A DNA stretch of 32,912 bases from Methylocystaceae bacterium (GCA_013373265.1 JABXIC010000019.1:1-32912), one strand, 5' to 3'; counted from the stretch's first letter, positions 1 to 9,853 are shown. Notes: a model not told the origin generated them from the letters alone. Program-made: numbers and translations.

Positions 1-1220
<1,220 letters not shown>

Positions 1221-1271
1221 TTAAGATGCCCTCTTTGATTTGGGAAAACACAAGGTGAAATATGTGGCGTT

Positions 1272-1300
1272 TTGATACTGGTTTAGGGGCAAAAAAGCAA
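1272..1300 (-). promoter_or_regulatory. Candidate sigma-70-like promoter for eno
   Basis: On the minus strand, TTGCTT (1295-1300) and TATCAA (1272-1277) are separated by exactly 17 bases, about 50 bases before the eno start. Each box matches the consensus only partly. Placement in the 147-base gap suggests eno can be transcribed independently of the genes upstream. Confidence 0.35.
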
Positions 1301-1338
1301 GTTATTTAGGCCTAACAATCCGCATAATCAATCGTCTG

Positions 1339-1366
1339 TTAAATGTGAGATTTTGATTACATTTAA
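1339..1366 (-). terminator. AT-rich inverted repeat after the orphan periplasmic gene
   Basis: TTAAATGT and ACATTTAA form a perfect 8-base inverted repeat with a 12-base loop, one base beyond the stop codon of the 233-residue gene. The stem is almost all A-T and no long T run follows, so it would be a weak terminator at best. It may instead be a 3' end stabiliser or chance in AT-rich DNA. Confidence 0.3.
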
Positions 1367-1367
1367 A

Positions 1368-2069
1368 TTATTCTGATTGAAGCTTTATGACTTTATTGAA
1401 TTGCTTGATTAATTTCTGACCATATTCATTGTTATGGCACATAATAGCTTCTGCAACTGTCGCAATCGGCGGAGAAAGAGTGAGGGTGAGGTTACTTAGT
1501 TGACTATTATTTTTAATTAGGTCTTCAAGGCCCGTAATTGGTAAGACTGCGATGTCAATGCGTTTTAGGGCGACTTTCAAGAGATTGATACTCAGGTTCG
1601 CTTTAACATCATATGTGACACCTGATTGAGGCAAGATGTTTACGATTTCTTTCGGGGGGTAATAACTCCCGATCTTTAATCCTTTTAGTTGATCCTTAGA
1701 TGTAATCGGTTGTGCGCCTTTTCGCTGGATAATGATCCAATCTACTGTGCTAATAGGTTCGGAATTCAAATAATTATTTGAATCTTCATAGTAAACTTTT
1801 GAATCGGGTGTAATACAAGCAAATTTCCCATCGCTAAAAGCCTTAAACGCATGGGCATGAGGCAATATTTGATATGTAATCGGAATGTCTACATGGTCTA
1901 TGATCGATTTGACCTTTTTCCCATGATATCCTGTTAACTGATAATCAAATTCAAGGCTAATCTCTTTAATGATTGGAAAAACGAGATCTGCCTTATAGTC
2001 AGCTGCAAGAGAGATATTACTCAATAAAACTATTACAGATGTAGTGAAAATACATGCTTTCTTGATCAT
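1368..2069 (-). CDS. Periplasmic solute-binding-like protein (SBP family 3-like), orphan
   Basis: Encodes 233 residues. The N-terminus (MIKKACIFTTSVIVLLSNISLAA) is a clear Sec signal peptide with probable cleavage after SLA at about residue 22. The mature part resembles extracellular solute-binding family 3 proteins: a mid-region DWIIIQRKG, then ITSKDQLKGLKIGSYYPP, then LLKVALKRIDIAVLPITGLEDLI. That pattern fits a small two-lobe fold (inference from sequence style). No permease or ATPase gene is adjacent, so transport is unproven; such stand-alone proteins may act as sensors or be uncoupled from transport. The gene is visibly more AT-rich than its neighbours and lacks a good Shine-Dalgarno sequence. 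It separates kdsA from eno, suggesting later insertion. The exact ligand cannot be told. Confidence 0.6.
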   Translation of the reverse strand: MIKKACIFTTSVIVLLSNISLAADYKADLVFPIIKEISLEFDYQLTGYHGKKVKSIIDHVDIPITYQILPHAHAFKAFSDGKFACITPDSKVYYEDSNNYLNSEPISTVDWIIIQRKGAQPITSKDQLKGLKIGSYYPPKEIVNILPQSGVTYDVKANLSINLLKVALKRIDIAVLPITGLEDLIKNNSQLSNLTLTLSPPIATVAEAIMCHNNEYGQKLIKQFNKVIKLQSE

Positions 2070-2108
2070 AGAAAAATTTTACAATCTTAAGCTATGAGAG
2101 TAAATGCT

Positions 2109-2972
2109 TTAATAAGTCGCCATGCCAACTAAATCGACAGGATTAGCCTTAGCCACTTTATCCAAGGCTTTCAGGGTTTCCAATACGCCGCGTAGCTTAT
2201 GGACGGGGATCATGTTGGGACCATCGGAAATGGCTTTGTCCGGGTCGTTGTGTGTTTCGGCAAAAACACCAGCGATACCGAGGGAGATGGCGGCGCGTGC
2301 AATGACAGGTGCCAATTCACGACGACCACCAGAACTATTGCCCTGCCCGCCCGGTTGTTGGACGCTGTGGGTGCAATCGATGATGATTGGATACCCTGTG
2401 TCCAAGGCCATTTGGGGCAAGCCGCGCATATCGGTTACAAGTGTATTGTAGCCAAAGCTGGAGCCGCGCTCCGTGATCAGGATGTTTTCGTTCCCGGTTG
2501 AGGCAACTTTTTTGACCACATTTGGCATATCCCAAGGGGCAAGAAACTGGCCTTTTTTGACGTTAACCGCTTTGCCCGTTTGTCCTGCAGCCAACAGCAA
2601 ATCTGTTTGGCGGCATAAAAAGGCCGGTATTTGCATCATGTCGCAAACTTCACCCACCACAGCACATTGATTTTCCGTATGGACATCGGTGATGACCGGG
2701 CAGCCGTAGGTGTCTTTGACTTCTTGGAAGATCGATAGGGCTGGCATAATGCCAATACCGCGATTGCCATCCACACTGGTGCGGTTGGCTTTGTCAAAGG
2801 ATGACTTATAAACAAGACCGATGCCTAGATCATTACACATTTCGGTTAAGGCATGGGCCATTTCCAAGGCGTGATTCCGCCCTTCCATAGAACAAGGACC
2901 CGCAATCAATGAAAACGGTAAGTCATTACCAAAATTGACATTTCCAACAGCAACGTGTTTTTGATCAACCAT
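2109..2972 (-). CDS. kdsA: 3-deoxy-8-phosphooctulonate synthase (Kdo-8-P synthase)
   Basis: Condenses phosphoenolpyruvate with arabinose-5-phosphate to give Kdo-8-phosphate, the precursor of the Kdo sugars that link lipid A to the LPS core; cytoplasmic. The 287-residue length is normal. Recognisable blocks are IAGPCSMEG, KSSFDKANRTS, DVHTENQC, FLCRQTDLL, VNVKKGQFLAPWD, TERGSSFGYN and CTHSVQQPGG. Cys27, His202, Glu239 and Asp250 fall where metal ligands lie in Aquifex-type KdsA, whereas the E. coli enzyme has Asn at the first position, so this is probably the metal-dependent class. The ATG lies 5 bases after the pyrG stop, so the two are almost certainly cotranscribed. It complements the lipid A genes at the other end of the window. 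Confidence 0.96.
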   Translation of the reverse strand: MVDQKHVAVGNVNFGNDLPFSLIAGPCSMEGRNHALEMAHALTEMCNDLGIGLVYKSSFDKANRTSVDGNRGIGIMPALSIFQEVKDTYGCPVITDVHTENQCAVVGEVCDMMQIPAFLCRQTDLLLAAGQTGKAVNVKKGQFLAPWDMPNVVKKVASTGNENILITERGSSFGYNTLVTDMRGLPQMALDTGYPIIIDCTHSVQQPGGQGNSSGGRRELAPVIARAAISLGIAGVFAETHNDPDKAISDGPNMIPVHKLRGVLETLKALDKVAKANPVDLVGMATY

Positions 2973-2977
2973 CGTAT

Positions 2978-4609
2978 TTATACCAATCGGTTTTGGGCAA
3001 TTGCCGCTTTGATGAAGGCTTTAAAGAGGGGATGCGGGTCTGTCGGGCGGGATTTTAATTCCGGATGGAACTGCACGCCGATAAAGAACGGATGATCCGG
3101 AATCTCTACAATTTCAGGTAAGATTCCGTCCGGTGATAGACCTGAGAACTTCATGCCTGCGGCTTCCAGCTTTTCTTTATAGTCGACGTTGACCTCATAA
3201 CGGTGACGGTGACGTTCAGAAATTTGTTTGGCGCCATCATAGACGTCAAAGGCCAAAGTTTCAGGAACCATTTTACAAGGATAAGCCCCTAAACGCATCG
3301 TGCCGCCAAGGTCGCCATCATGGCTGCGTGTTTCTTTGGTGCCATCGTCTTTGTGCCATTCGGTCATCAAACCAACAATCGGCACTTTGCAATTGCCAAA
3401 TTCAGAAGACCCAGCGCCACTGATACCGGCTTTGTTGCGTGCGGTTTCGATGACGGCCATTTGCATGCCTAGACAAATACCAAAATAAGGCACTTTATTT
3501 TCACGGGCATATTTAACAGCGGCGATTTTACCTTCTGCACCGCGTTCTCCAAAACCGCCGGGGACCAAAATCGCGTCTTTATCTTCAAGAACTTTTAAGC
3601 CATCACCTTCAAGCAGGGTTTCAGCATCAATCCAGTGTTGGTTGACGCGCACGTTGTTGGCAATACCACCGTGGGTTAAGGCCTCTCCTAAGGATTTATA
3701 GGCTTCTAATAATTCAACGTATTTACCGACAATGGCGACATTGACCTCGCCTTCCGGTTCAAGAACACGTTTGACGATTTCTTCCCACTTGGTCAGGTCC
3801 GGTTCAGGAGCTGCCATGCCAAAATGTTTGAGAACGGCTTTGTCCAAGCCTTCTGCATGATAGCTGAGCGGAACACGGTAAATGGTATCTACATCCAAAC
3901 CCGGAATAACCGCATCTTCGGCAACGTTACAGAAAAGTGCGATTTTGCGGCGTTCACTCGGCGGGATTTCACGATCACAGCGACATAATAAGGCATCGGG
4001 ACTGATCCCCAGGCCAAGAAGTTCTTTGACCGAGTGCTGTGTCGGCTTTGTTTTAAGCTCCCCTGCGGCCGGGATATAGGGCACAAGTGTTGTATGCAAA
4101 AACATGGTATTGCCATGACCAAGTTGGTTGCCCAATTGGCGAATGGCTTCCAGGAATGGTAAGGATTCGATATCGCCAACCGTTCCGCCGATTTCTACGA
4201 GGATAAAATCTTCATCGGTGACGTTGGCAACGGTAAATTCTTTGATGGCTTCGGTTACATGGGGAATAACTTGAACCGTCGCGCCAAGATATTCGCCGGC
4301 ACGTTCTTTTTGAATGACGCTGGAATAGATACGACCGGATGTCACGTTATCGCTTTGCATGGCATTAACGCTGGTGAAACGTTCGTAGTGGCCAAGGTCA
4401 AGGTCGGTTTCTGCACCATCGTCTGTGACAAAGACTTCACCGTGTTGATACGGGCTCATGGTGCCCGGATCGACGTTGAGATAGGGGTCCAGTTTACGTA
4501 AGCGGACTTTGAAACCACGTGCTTGTAGACAAGCGCCAAGAGCGGCGGAAGCCAATCCTTTGCCAAGGGAAGAAACTACACCACCAGTAATGAAGATATA
4601 ACGTGCCAT
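2978..4609 (-). CDS. pyrG: CTP synthase
   Basis: Makes CTP from UTP, ATP and glutamine; the last step of pyrimidine nucleotide synthesis, cytoplasmic tetramer. The 543 residues match the usual length. The N-terminal synthase domain (about residues 1-270) begins [18 protein letters not shown] and contains [27 protein letters not shown]. The C-terminal glutaminase domain carries the nucleophile motif GICLGMQMA and the His-Glu pair in [15 protein letters not shown] is also needed to activate Kdo, which makes its pairing with kdsA (5-base gap) metabolically sensible. It is preceded by the secG terminator, so it probably has its own promoter in the 111-base gap. Confidence 0.98.
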   Translation of the reverse strand: MARYIFITGGVVSSLGKGLASAALGACLQARGFKVRLRKLDPYLNVDPGTMSPYQHGEVFVTDDGAETDLDLGHYERFTSVNAMQSDNVTSGRIYSSVIQKERAGEYLGATVQVIPHVTEAIKEFTVANVTDEDFILVEIGGTVGDIESLPFLEAIRQLGNQLGHGNTMFLHTTLVPYIPAAGELKTKPTQHSVKELLGLGISPDALLCRCDREIPPSERRKIALFCNVAEDAVIPGLDVDTIYRVPLSYHAEGLDKAVLKHFGMAAPEPDLTKWEEIVKRVLEPEGEVNVAIVGKYVELLEAYKSLGEALTHGGIANNVRVNQHWIDAETLLEGDGLKVLEDKDAILVPGGFGERGAEGKIAAVKYARENKVPYFGICLGMQMAVIETARNKAGISGAGSSEFGNCKVPIVGLMTEWHKDDGTKETRSHDGDLGGTMRLGAYPCKMVPETLAFDVYDGAKQISERHRHRYEVNVDYKEKLEAAGMKFSGLSPDGILPEIVEIPDHPFFIGVQFHPELKSRPTDPHPLFKAFIKAAIAQNRLV

Positions 4610-4629
4610 CTAAAAATACCTAAACGTCG

Positions 4630-4635
4630 ATTATA
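4630..4635 (-). promoter_or_regulatory. Candidate -10 box for pyrG
   Basis: A perfect TATAAT occurs on the minus strand about 20 bases before the pyrG ATG and just past the secG terminator hairpin. No good -35 box sits 16-18 bases upstream, because that position falls inside the GC-rich terminator stem. The assignment is therefore tentative. Confidence 0.3.
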
Positions 4636-4650
4636 TTTTATTTTAAAGAA

Positions 4651-4678
4651 GAAGAGGCGGTCATTTGACCGCCTCTTC
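4651..4678 (-). terminator. Strong hairpin terminator after secG
   Basis: GAAGAGGCGGTC and GACCGCCTCTTC form a perfect 12-base GC-rich stem with the 4-base loop ATTT. On the minus strand it is followed by TTCTTTAAAATAAAA. It lies 43 bases beyond the secG stop and would separate tpiA-secG from pyrG-kdsA. Confidence 0.8.
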
Positions 4679-4720
4679 AACGTAATTTCAAGTCCGCTTT
4701 TTAATAAAAAGCAAACAGCC

Positions 4721-5056
4721 TTACTTTGCCAGAGGCGCGCCCGGCTCTTCAGATTTCGGTGCAGCCGGTTCTTCTTGAACAATCGGCGCCAGTTTATCGG
4801 AATCCAAAATAGAACCGCTGTTGCGTTCAGCATTAGCAATTAAAGACAAAACTAAGCTGGTCAGCATAAAACCACCGGCCAACAATGCCGTTGCACGTGT
4901 AAGCAGGTTAGCTGCAGAACGACCGGTCATGAGACCGCTACCGCCACCACCGCCGCCAAGGCCGCTTAAAGCGCCGCCTTCGGAACGTTGGATCAAAACT
5001 AAGATGATCAGGCCGAGGCACAAAATCAAATGTACCACGAGAAGAACGTGTGTCAT
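4721..5056 (-). CDS. secG: Protein-export membrane protein SecG
   Basis: Small third subunit of the SecYEG translocon in the inner membrane, assisting SecA-driven export. Two hydrophobic segments (about residues 3-22 and 53-74) flank a glycine-rich loop, LSGLGGGGGGSG, typical of SecG; a Pro/Glu/Ala-rich tail follows. The ORF track begins at 5071 (MEREAM...), but that ATG has AAAGG directly against it. ATG 5056 gives MTHVLLVVHLIL, which fits family starts, with AGAGAAG just upstream, giving 111 residues. It follows tpiA by 67 bases, a tpiA-secG order seen widely in bacteria, and ends before a strong terminator. Confidence 0.93.
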   Translation of the reverse strand: MTHVLLVVHLILCLGLIILVLIQRSEGGALSGLGGGGGGSGLMTGRSAANLLTRATALLAGGFMLTSLVLSLIANAERNSGSILDSDKLAPIVQEEPAAPKSEEPGAPLAK

Positions 5057-5123
5057 CGCTTCTCTTTCCATCCTTTAATACAAATATTCAGAAACTTGGC
5101 GCCTCTTTTAACGCGAACTTCTC

Positions 5124-5888
5124 TTAAAGGCTAGGACAACTTTGCGCAATTGCCCAAAAATCTTCCGATTTTAATGCTGCGCCTCCGATTAATCCGCCAT
5201 CAACGTCCGCCAAAGCCAGCAATTCCTTGGCATTTCCGGGTTTCATGGAGCCGCCGTAAAGAATGCGCATGCCGTCTGCTGTATCCTGACCAAGCTTATC
5301 GGCAAGAGTGTTGCGAATATCGGCGTGAATTTCCTGCACATCATCCGGAGTCGCCACCTTGCCTGTGCCAATGGCCCAAACAGGTTCATAGGCAATGACG
5401 GTGTTTTCAGAAGTGGCCCCTGCAGGAACAGACCCGAGAATTTGTTCACGCACGACTTGTAAGGCTTGGCCGCTTTCTCGTTCGGCTTCGGTTTCCCCCA
5501 CACAAATAATAGCGATCAAGTCTTGTGCGTGGGCGGTAATGGCTTGCGCTTGCACGTCGGCATCACTTTCAGCATGATCCGTACGGCGTTCAGAATGGCC
5601 GACAATGACATGAGTGCAGCCTGCATCTTTTAACATCACCGGGCTTATATCGCCAGTGTGCGCACCACTTTCAGCCGTATGGCAGGTCTGTGCCCCTAAA
5701 AAGACATCGCTGTGTTCAATGGCTGCGCCCACTGTTTCCATCACCGTAAAGGGCGGACAAACTAATAAATCAAAGGCCGCATCACTTTGGGCTTTAGATA
5801 AGGTGGCAATTTCACCAGCCAAGGCTTTTGCATCGGCGCGCAGGCCGTTCATTTTCCAGTTTCCAGCAATCAAAGGGCGACGTGACAT
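5124..5888 (-). CDS. tpiA: Triosephosphate isomerase
   Basis: Interconverts dihydroxyacetone phosphate and glyceraldehyde-3-phosphate; cytoplasmic dimer, TIM barrel. The start at 5888 (MSRRPLIAGNWKMNG) is preferred over the track start at 5939: it begins where the family begins and has GAGGA about 10 bases upstream. This gives 254 residues, the usual size. Catalytic residues are visible: Lys12 in GNWKMNG, His98 in VGHSERR and Glu168 in AYEPVWAIGTG, plus the phosphate-binding GGSMKPGN. It is first of a tpiA-secG unit and divergent from the PpiD-like gene across a 235-base gap. Confidence 0.97.
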   Translation of the reverse strand: MSRRPLIAGNWKMNGLRADAKALAGEIATLSKAQSDAAFDLLVCPPFTVMETVGAAIEHSDVFLGAQTCHTAESGAHTGDISPVMLKDAGCTHVIVGHSERRTDHAESDADVQAQAITAHAQDLIAIICVGETEAERESGQALQVVREQILGSVPAGATSENTVIAYEPVWAIGTGKVATPDDVQEIHADIRNTLADKLGQDTADGMRILYGGSMKPGNAKELLALADVDGGLIGGAALKSEDFWAIAQSCPSL

Positions 5889-6123
5889 ATTAATAAGGTC
5901 CTCATGCAACAGTTTGAATTTGATGCTGCTTTTACACAATTTGTCGATTTTGGGCGAGTCAATTATGAAAGTGTGAGGTTTTCTGTGGGATTTAGGACTT
6001 CGGTCTGGCTTTTGTCATATTCTTGGCTTAATTAAGGTGTTTAAGCTGTTGCTAGGTGGCACTTCCCCTTTTATGATGCGCACCGCTTTATCAATAACAC
6101 ATAAATCTTGGAACACTTTCATC
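5889..6123. promoter_or_regulatory. Divergent tpiA / ppiD-like intergenic region
   Basis: This is the longest gene-free stretch in the window (235 bases). On the plus strand TTGTCG (5941-5946) and TATGAA (5964-5969) are spaced 17 bases apart. Overlapping it on the minus strand is TTGACT (5957-5962), but the matching -10 is poor. These are weak candidates only. No terminator, repeat or RNA gene was seen. Small ORFs here (for example the N-terminal extension from 6037) look non-coding. Confidence 0.3.
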
Positions 6124-8004
6124 ATGCTCGATGGTTTTCGCAAACATTCAAATTCAATTATCGTCAAAGCCCTGTTTTTCCTTTTAATCGCGAGCTTCGC
6201 GGCTTGGGGGATTGGCGATATGTTGCGCCCTGCTGCAACGGGTAATAGTGTTGCGACGGTAGGCAATGTCGACATTTCTGCACAGGAAGTCTTTAACGAT
6301 TTTCAACGCGAAATGTCACGAATGCGCCAACTGACCGGTGATCAAGGTGTGAATGAACAATTGTCTCTTGCCATCGGCAGCAGCGTTGTCGATCGTGCTA
6401 TTAACAAAGCGCTTATGTCGGTCAGCGCCAAGGATATGGATGTTGCAATTAGTGATGAACAGGTTGTGAAATCCATACGCGAAACACCAATGTTTCAGGA
6501 AAATGGTGTTTTTAACCGCCAACGTTTTGAACAGATTCTCTTTTCAAACCAATTAAATGAAAATCAGTTTATTGAGTTGGTACGCGGTGATTTGGCACGT
6601 GAACAGATTGTCAGCTTGATGGAAAGTGGTTCAAGCGTCCCTGAAAGCGTGGTCAAAGAGCTTTATAAGCACCGTCAGGAGAAACGCTCTGCAAGTGTGG
6701 TTCGTATAGATAGAGACTCTGTGGGGGATGTTGCAGCTCCAAGCACTGAAGAAGTGCGCAAATATTATGATGACAATATCAACAAATTTATGGCGCCTGA
6801 ATATCGCAGTGTAAGCCTGCTTCATATTACGCCTAAAGATGTGGCGGATACAATTGATGTGCCGCTTCAAAAAGTTGAAGACGCCTATGCGGCGCATCAA
6901 AGTGAATTTGTCACACCGGGACATCGCATTGTTGAACAAATGGTCTTTACAACAGAAGAAGAAGCCAAAGCCGCCGCCCAATCAATTGCGGATGGCAAAA
7001 GTTTTGCTGATGTGGCCAAAGACCTTTTGGGGCTGGAAAAAGATGCACTTTTGTTGGGTGACGTCACGAAAGCAGAACTGCCTGAAGAATTGGCTGACCC
7101 CGTTTTTGCTCTGGGTAAAGATGAAGTCAGCGCGCCGATCCAATCAATGTTGGGCTGGCATATCGTGCATGTGACACAAGTCACTGACGAGGTTGTGGCC
7201 TCATTTGACGATGTTAAAGACAAGTTACATGATCAGGTCGCTCTTGAAATGGCGGCGGATGAATTGTTTAGCATTTCAAACACCATTGAAGATACGCTGG
7301 GTGGCGGTGCGACGATTGAAGAAGCGGCTAAAAAAGTTGGCTTTAAGGTTTCGACCATCGAAGCAACAGATAAAACGGGTAAAGATACATCCGGTGCGCC
7401 GATTGCTGCTTTGGCAGGTCAAAAAGCCCTTCTTGAAGAAATCTTCGCGGTGGATATCGCAACAGAGCCGACGATGAAAGATGATGATCAAGGCGGTTAC
7501 TTTATGGTGCGTGTGGATGGCATCACAGAAAGCACAGCACGTGCCTTTGAAACCGTGCAAGAAAGTGCTAGCGCACAATTGTTGGATCAAAAGAAACAGG
7601 CTGCTGCTAAGGAAAAAGCCACCTCAATTGTTGCTGCAGTAAAATCCGGCAAACAATTGGCTGATCTGGCAAAAGAATCTGGTCTGGAAGTCACTGAAAA
7701 AACAGGTTTCACCCGGTTTGACGCCCCCTTGCCTGCATCTGTAACAACGGCTTTGTTTGCAGGGAAAGTTGGTGATGTGGAAAGTGGTGCCGATGAAAAA
7801 GGTTTTGTGGTTGCGGTTTTGAAAGACATCCAATCTATGGAAGGTGATCAAGACCAAGCTGCGATCAATGCCTTGAGCCGTGAAATGGCTGCGGGCATTA
7901 AAAATGATATGGAAGGCGAATTTGTTAACGCCTTGCGAGGTCGTTACAGTGTGTCAATTGATCGGGGCATGGTTAACCGCCTCTTTGTTCAAGAGCAACG
8001 TTAA
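6124..8004 (+). CDS. PpiD/SurA-like membrane-anchored peptidylprolyl isomerase
   Basis: Periplasmic folding factor tethered to the inner membrane, similar in layout to PpiD. The chosen ATG at 6124 gives MLDGFRKHSNSIIVKALFFLLIASFAAWGIGDML, the classic PpiD opening: a short cytoplasmic stretch and one membrane helix (about residues 13-32). The track start at 6037 adds 29 residues with no family resemblance. A SurA-N-like region follows (VDRAINKALMSVSAKDM...FNRQRFEQIL). A parvulin-type region lies around residues 235-350, including GKSFADVAKDL and SMLGWHIVHV, and a long C-terminal helical region completes the 626 residues. Parvulin active-site residues are not all obvious, as in many PpiDs, so it may act as a chaperone without isomerase activity. 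It ends one base before the trpE ATG, so the two are cotranscribed. Confidence 0.88.
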   Translation: MLDGFRKHSNSIIVKALFFLLIASFAAWGIGDMLRPAATGNSVATVGNVDISAQEVFNDFQREMSRMRQLTGDQGVNEQLSLAIGSSVVDRAINKALMSVSAKDMDVAISDEQVVKSIRETPMFQENGVFNRQRFEQILFSNQLNENQFIELVRGDLAREQIVSLMESGSSVPESVVKELYKHRQEKRSASVVRIDRDSVGDVAAPSTEEVRKYYDDNINKFMAPEYRSVSLLHITPKDVADTIDVPLQKVEDAYAAHQSEFVTPGHRIVEQMVFTTEEEAKAAAQSIADGKSFADVAKDLLGLEKDALLLGDVTKAELPEELADPVFALGKDEVSAPIQSMLGWHIVHVTQVTDEVVASFDDVKDKLHDQVALEMAADELFSISNTIEDTLGGGATIEEAAKKVGFKVSTIEATDKTGKDTSGAPIAALAGQKALLEEIFAVDIATEPTMKDDDQGGYFMVRVDGITESTARAFETVQESASAQLLDQKKQAAAKEKATSIVAAVKSGKQLADLAKESGLEVTEKTGFTRFDAPLPASVTTALFAGKVGDVESGADEKGFVVAVLKDIQSMEGDQDQAAINALSREMAAGIKNDMEGEFVNALRGRYSVSIDRGMVNRLFVQEQR

Positions 8005-9525
8005 ATGAAAGTCTATCCTGATTTCGATAGTTTTCAGACGTCTTATGATGCCGGTAAGGCGCAAGTCGTCTGGACCAAGCTTGTCGCGGATTTAGAAACA
8101 CCAGTCTCTGCCATGATGAAATTGGCAGATAATCAGCCCGATAGCTTTTTACTTGAATCTGTTGAAGGTGGGGCGAAACGCGGGCGGTATTCTTTTTTAG
8201 GTCTAAGACCTGATGTGACATGGCGCTGTTTTGGGGAAAAGGCTGAAGTTAACCGTAACGCCGCCTTTGATCGCCATTCGTTTGAGCCTTGCGATAAGCC
8301 GTCATTAGATTCTTTACGTGCTTTAATTGATGATAGCGCTATTGATTTACCAGCTCATTTACCGCCTATGGCGGCTGGTCTGGTCGGTTATATGGGCTAT
8401 GACACCGTGCGTTTGATGGAAAAACTGCCGGATAATAACCCGGACCCCATTGGTGTGCCGGATGGGCTTTTCATGCGCCCGACAATCATCGCCGCCTTTG
8501 ATAATATTGAAGATTCCGTCACAGTTGTGACGCCCGTGCGCCCAGAAAGTGGTGTGAGTGCCAAGGATGCTTATGATGCCGCGTTGGATCGCTTGGAAGA
8601 TATTAAACTGGGTTTGCAAACCAGTTTGAGCGTCAGTCACGATTTCAATGAAGATATTGGCAATTTGCCGGAACCCGTTTCAAATATGAGCCGTGAAACC
8701 TTTCATGACATGGTTCATAAAGCACAGGAATATATTCTGGCAGGTGATATCTTTCAGGTGGTTTTGTCACAACGCTTTACCCTGCCCTTTGAATTGCCGC
8801 ACTTTGCGCTTTATAGATCTTTGCGTCGATTGAACCCTTCACCCTTTTTGTTTTTCCTGAATTTTGGAGAATTTACAATTGTAGGGTCCAGTCCAGAAAT
8901 TTTGGTGCGTCAACGAAATGGCGAAGTCACCATTCGCCCAATTGCAGGTACCCGTAAACGCGGTGTTGATCGGGCCGAAGATGAAGCTTTGAAAAAAGAT
9001 CTCCTTTCGGACCCGAAAGAATTGGCTGAACATTTGATGTTGCTAGATTTGGGCCGCAATGATGTGGGGCGTGTGGCAAAGATCGGGACGGTCAAGGTTA
9101 CGGATCAAATGATCGTTGAGCTTTATTCCCATGTAATGCATATCGTCTCCAACGTGGTCGGAGAACTTGATACGGATCGTTTCGACAATATGGATGCGCT
9201 AATCGGTGGTTTCCCGGCCGGGACAGTCTCGGGTGCCCCCAAGGTACGTGCCATGGAAATCATCGATGAACTGGAACCAGAACGCAGAAGCTTTTATGCA
9301 GGCTGTATTGGGTATTTTGGTGCCAATGGTGATATGGATACCGCCATTGCCTTGCGCACAGCTTTGTTAAAAGATGGTAAGATGTACGTACAAGCTGGCG
9401 GTGGCGTTGTTGCCGATAGCAGTCCTGAAGGCGAATATCAAGAAAGCATCAACAAGGCGCGTGCCTTGGTTCGTGCTGCTGAAGAAGCCTATAAATTTGC
9501 TTCTGACGATAATAGTCACAATTAA
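8005..9525 (+). CDS. trpE: Anthranilate synthase component I
   Basis: Converts chorismate to anthranilate using ammonia from TrpG; first committed step of tryptophan synthesis. At 506 residues it is full length. Visible are the N-terminal LLES element (residues 49-52), known in TrpE for tryptophan feedback binding, then IRPIAGTRKRG, LLDLGRNDVGRVA, FPAGTVSGAPKVRAMEIID and the C-terminal GGGVVADSSPEGEYQE. It starts directly after the stop of the PpiD-like gene (TAAATG), so translation is probably coupled; AAGAG lies about 10 bases upstream. Its partner trpG is 4.4 kb away with a copper operon on the opposite strand in between. PabB/TrpE confusion is possible in the family, but the LLES element and trp context favour TrpE. 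Confidence 0.96.
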   Translation: MKVYPDFDSFQTSYDAGKAQVVWTKLVADLETPVSAMMKLADNQPDSFLLESVEGGAKRGRYSFLGLRPDVTWRCFGEKAEVNRNAAFDRHSFEPCDKPSLDSLRALIDDSAIDLPAHLPPMAAGLVGYMGYDTVRLMEKLPDNNPDPIGVPDGLFMRPTIIAAFDNIEDSVTVVTPVRPESGVSAKDAYDAALDRLEDIKLGLQTSLSVSHDFNEDIGNLPEPVSNMSRETFHDMVHKAQEYILAGDIFQVVLSQRFTLPFELPHFALYRSLRRLNPSPFLFFLNFGEFTIVGSSPEILVRQRNGEVTIRPIAGTRKRGVDRAEDEALKKDLLSDPKELAEHLMLLDLGRNDVGRVAKIGTVKVTDQMIVELYSHVMHIVSNVVGELDTDRFDNMDALIGGFPAGTVSGAPKVRAMEIIDELEPERRSFYAGCIGYFGANGDMDTAIALRTALLKDGKMYVQAGGGVVADSSPEGEYQESINKARALVRAAEEAYKFASDDNSHN

Positions 9526-9530
9526 GACAA

Positions 9531-9563
9531 ACAGCCATGGCGGGAATATCCTGCCATGGCTGT
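9531..9563. terminator. Probable bidirectional terminator between trpE and the copper operon
   Basis: ACAGCCATGGCGGGA and TCCTGCCATGGCTGT form a 15-base stem with one G-T wobble around the short ATA spacer. On the plus strand it is followed by the T-rich TCTCTTTGTTTATCCTTT. It lies 5 bases after trpE and 9 bases before the convergent GDT1-family stop, so it can serve both transcripts. Confidence 0.75.
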
Positions 9564-9572
9564 TCTCTTTGT

Positions 9573-9848
9573 TTATCCTTTAAAATGTTCAAAGACGGAC
9601 CAGCCACCGATGGCGATAAAGCCAATCCCCGCGATTAGTTTTAAAGGAATGATATCAAGATATTTACCCGCAGCCTGGCCGAGAACCACGGCAACAGCTG
9701 TTGAGGCCACAAGCGCGCCTGCTGCTGCAATGAAAACCAGCACAGGACTGTGATCTTTATCTGAGGCAAACAGGACGGTTGCCAATTGTGTTTTATCGCC
9801 AAGCTCTGCTAAGAAAACGGCGATGAAAATAGGTAAAAGCTGTGTCAC
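9573..9848 (-). CDS. TMEM165/GDT1 (UPF0016) family cation transporter, single-domain form
   Basis: Encodes 91 residues with three hydrophobic segments. It carries the family signature E-x-G-D-K-T (AELGDKT, residues 14-20) near the start of the first helix. Eukaryotic and long bacterial members have two such halves and exchange Mn2+ or Ca2+; short bacterial proteins like this carry one half and presumably work as dimers (family knowledge and inference). It is the last gene of the copper operon, starting 5 bases after the copZ stop, so it is probably made when copper is high. Whether its substrate is Mn, Ca or another metal cannot be read from sequence. Only one copy is adjacent. Confidence 0.85.
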   Translation of the reverse strand: MTQLLPIFIAVFLAELGDKTQLATVLFASDKDHSPVLVFIAAAGALVASTAVAVVLGQAAGKYLDIIPLKLIAGIGFIAIGGWSVFEHFKG

Positions 9849-9853
9849 GCTCT

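Noticed and set aside
6037-6123. N-terminal extension of the PpiD-like ORF
   Set aside because: The family begins at MLDGFRKHSN (6124); the preceding 29 residues match nothing and would precede the membrane anchor unusually.
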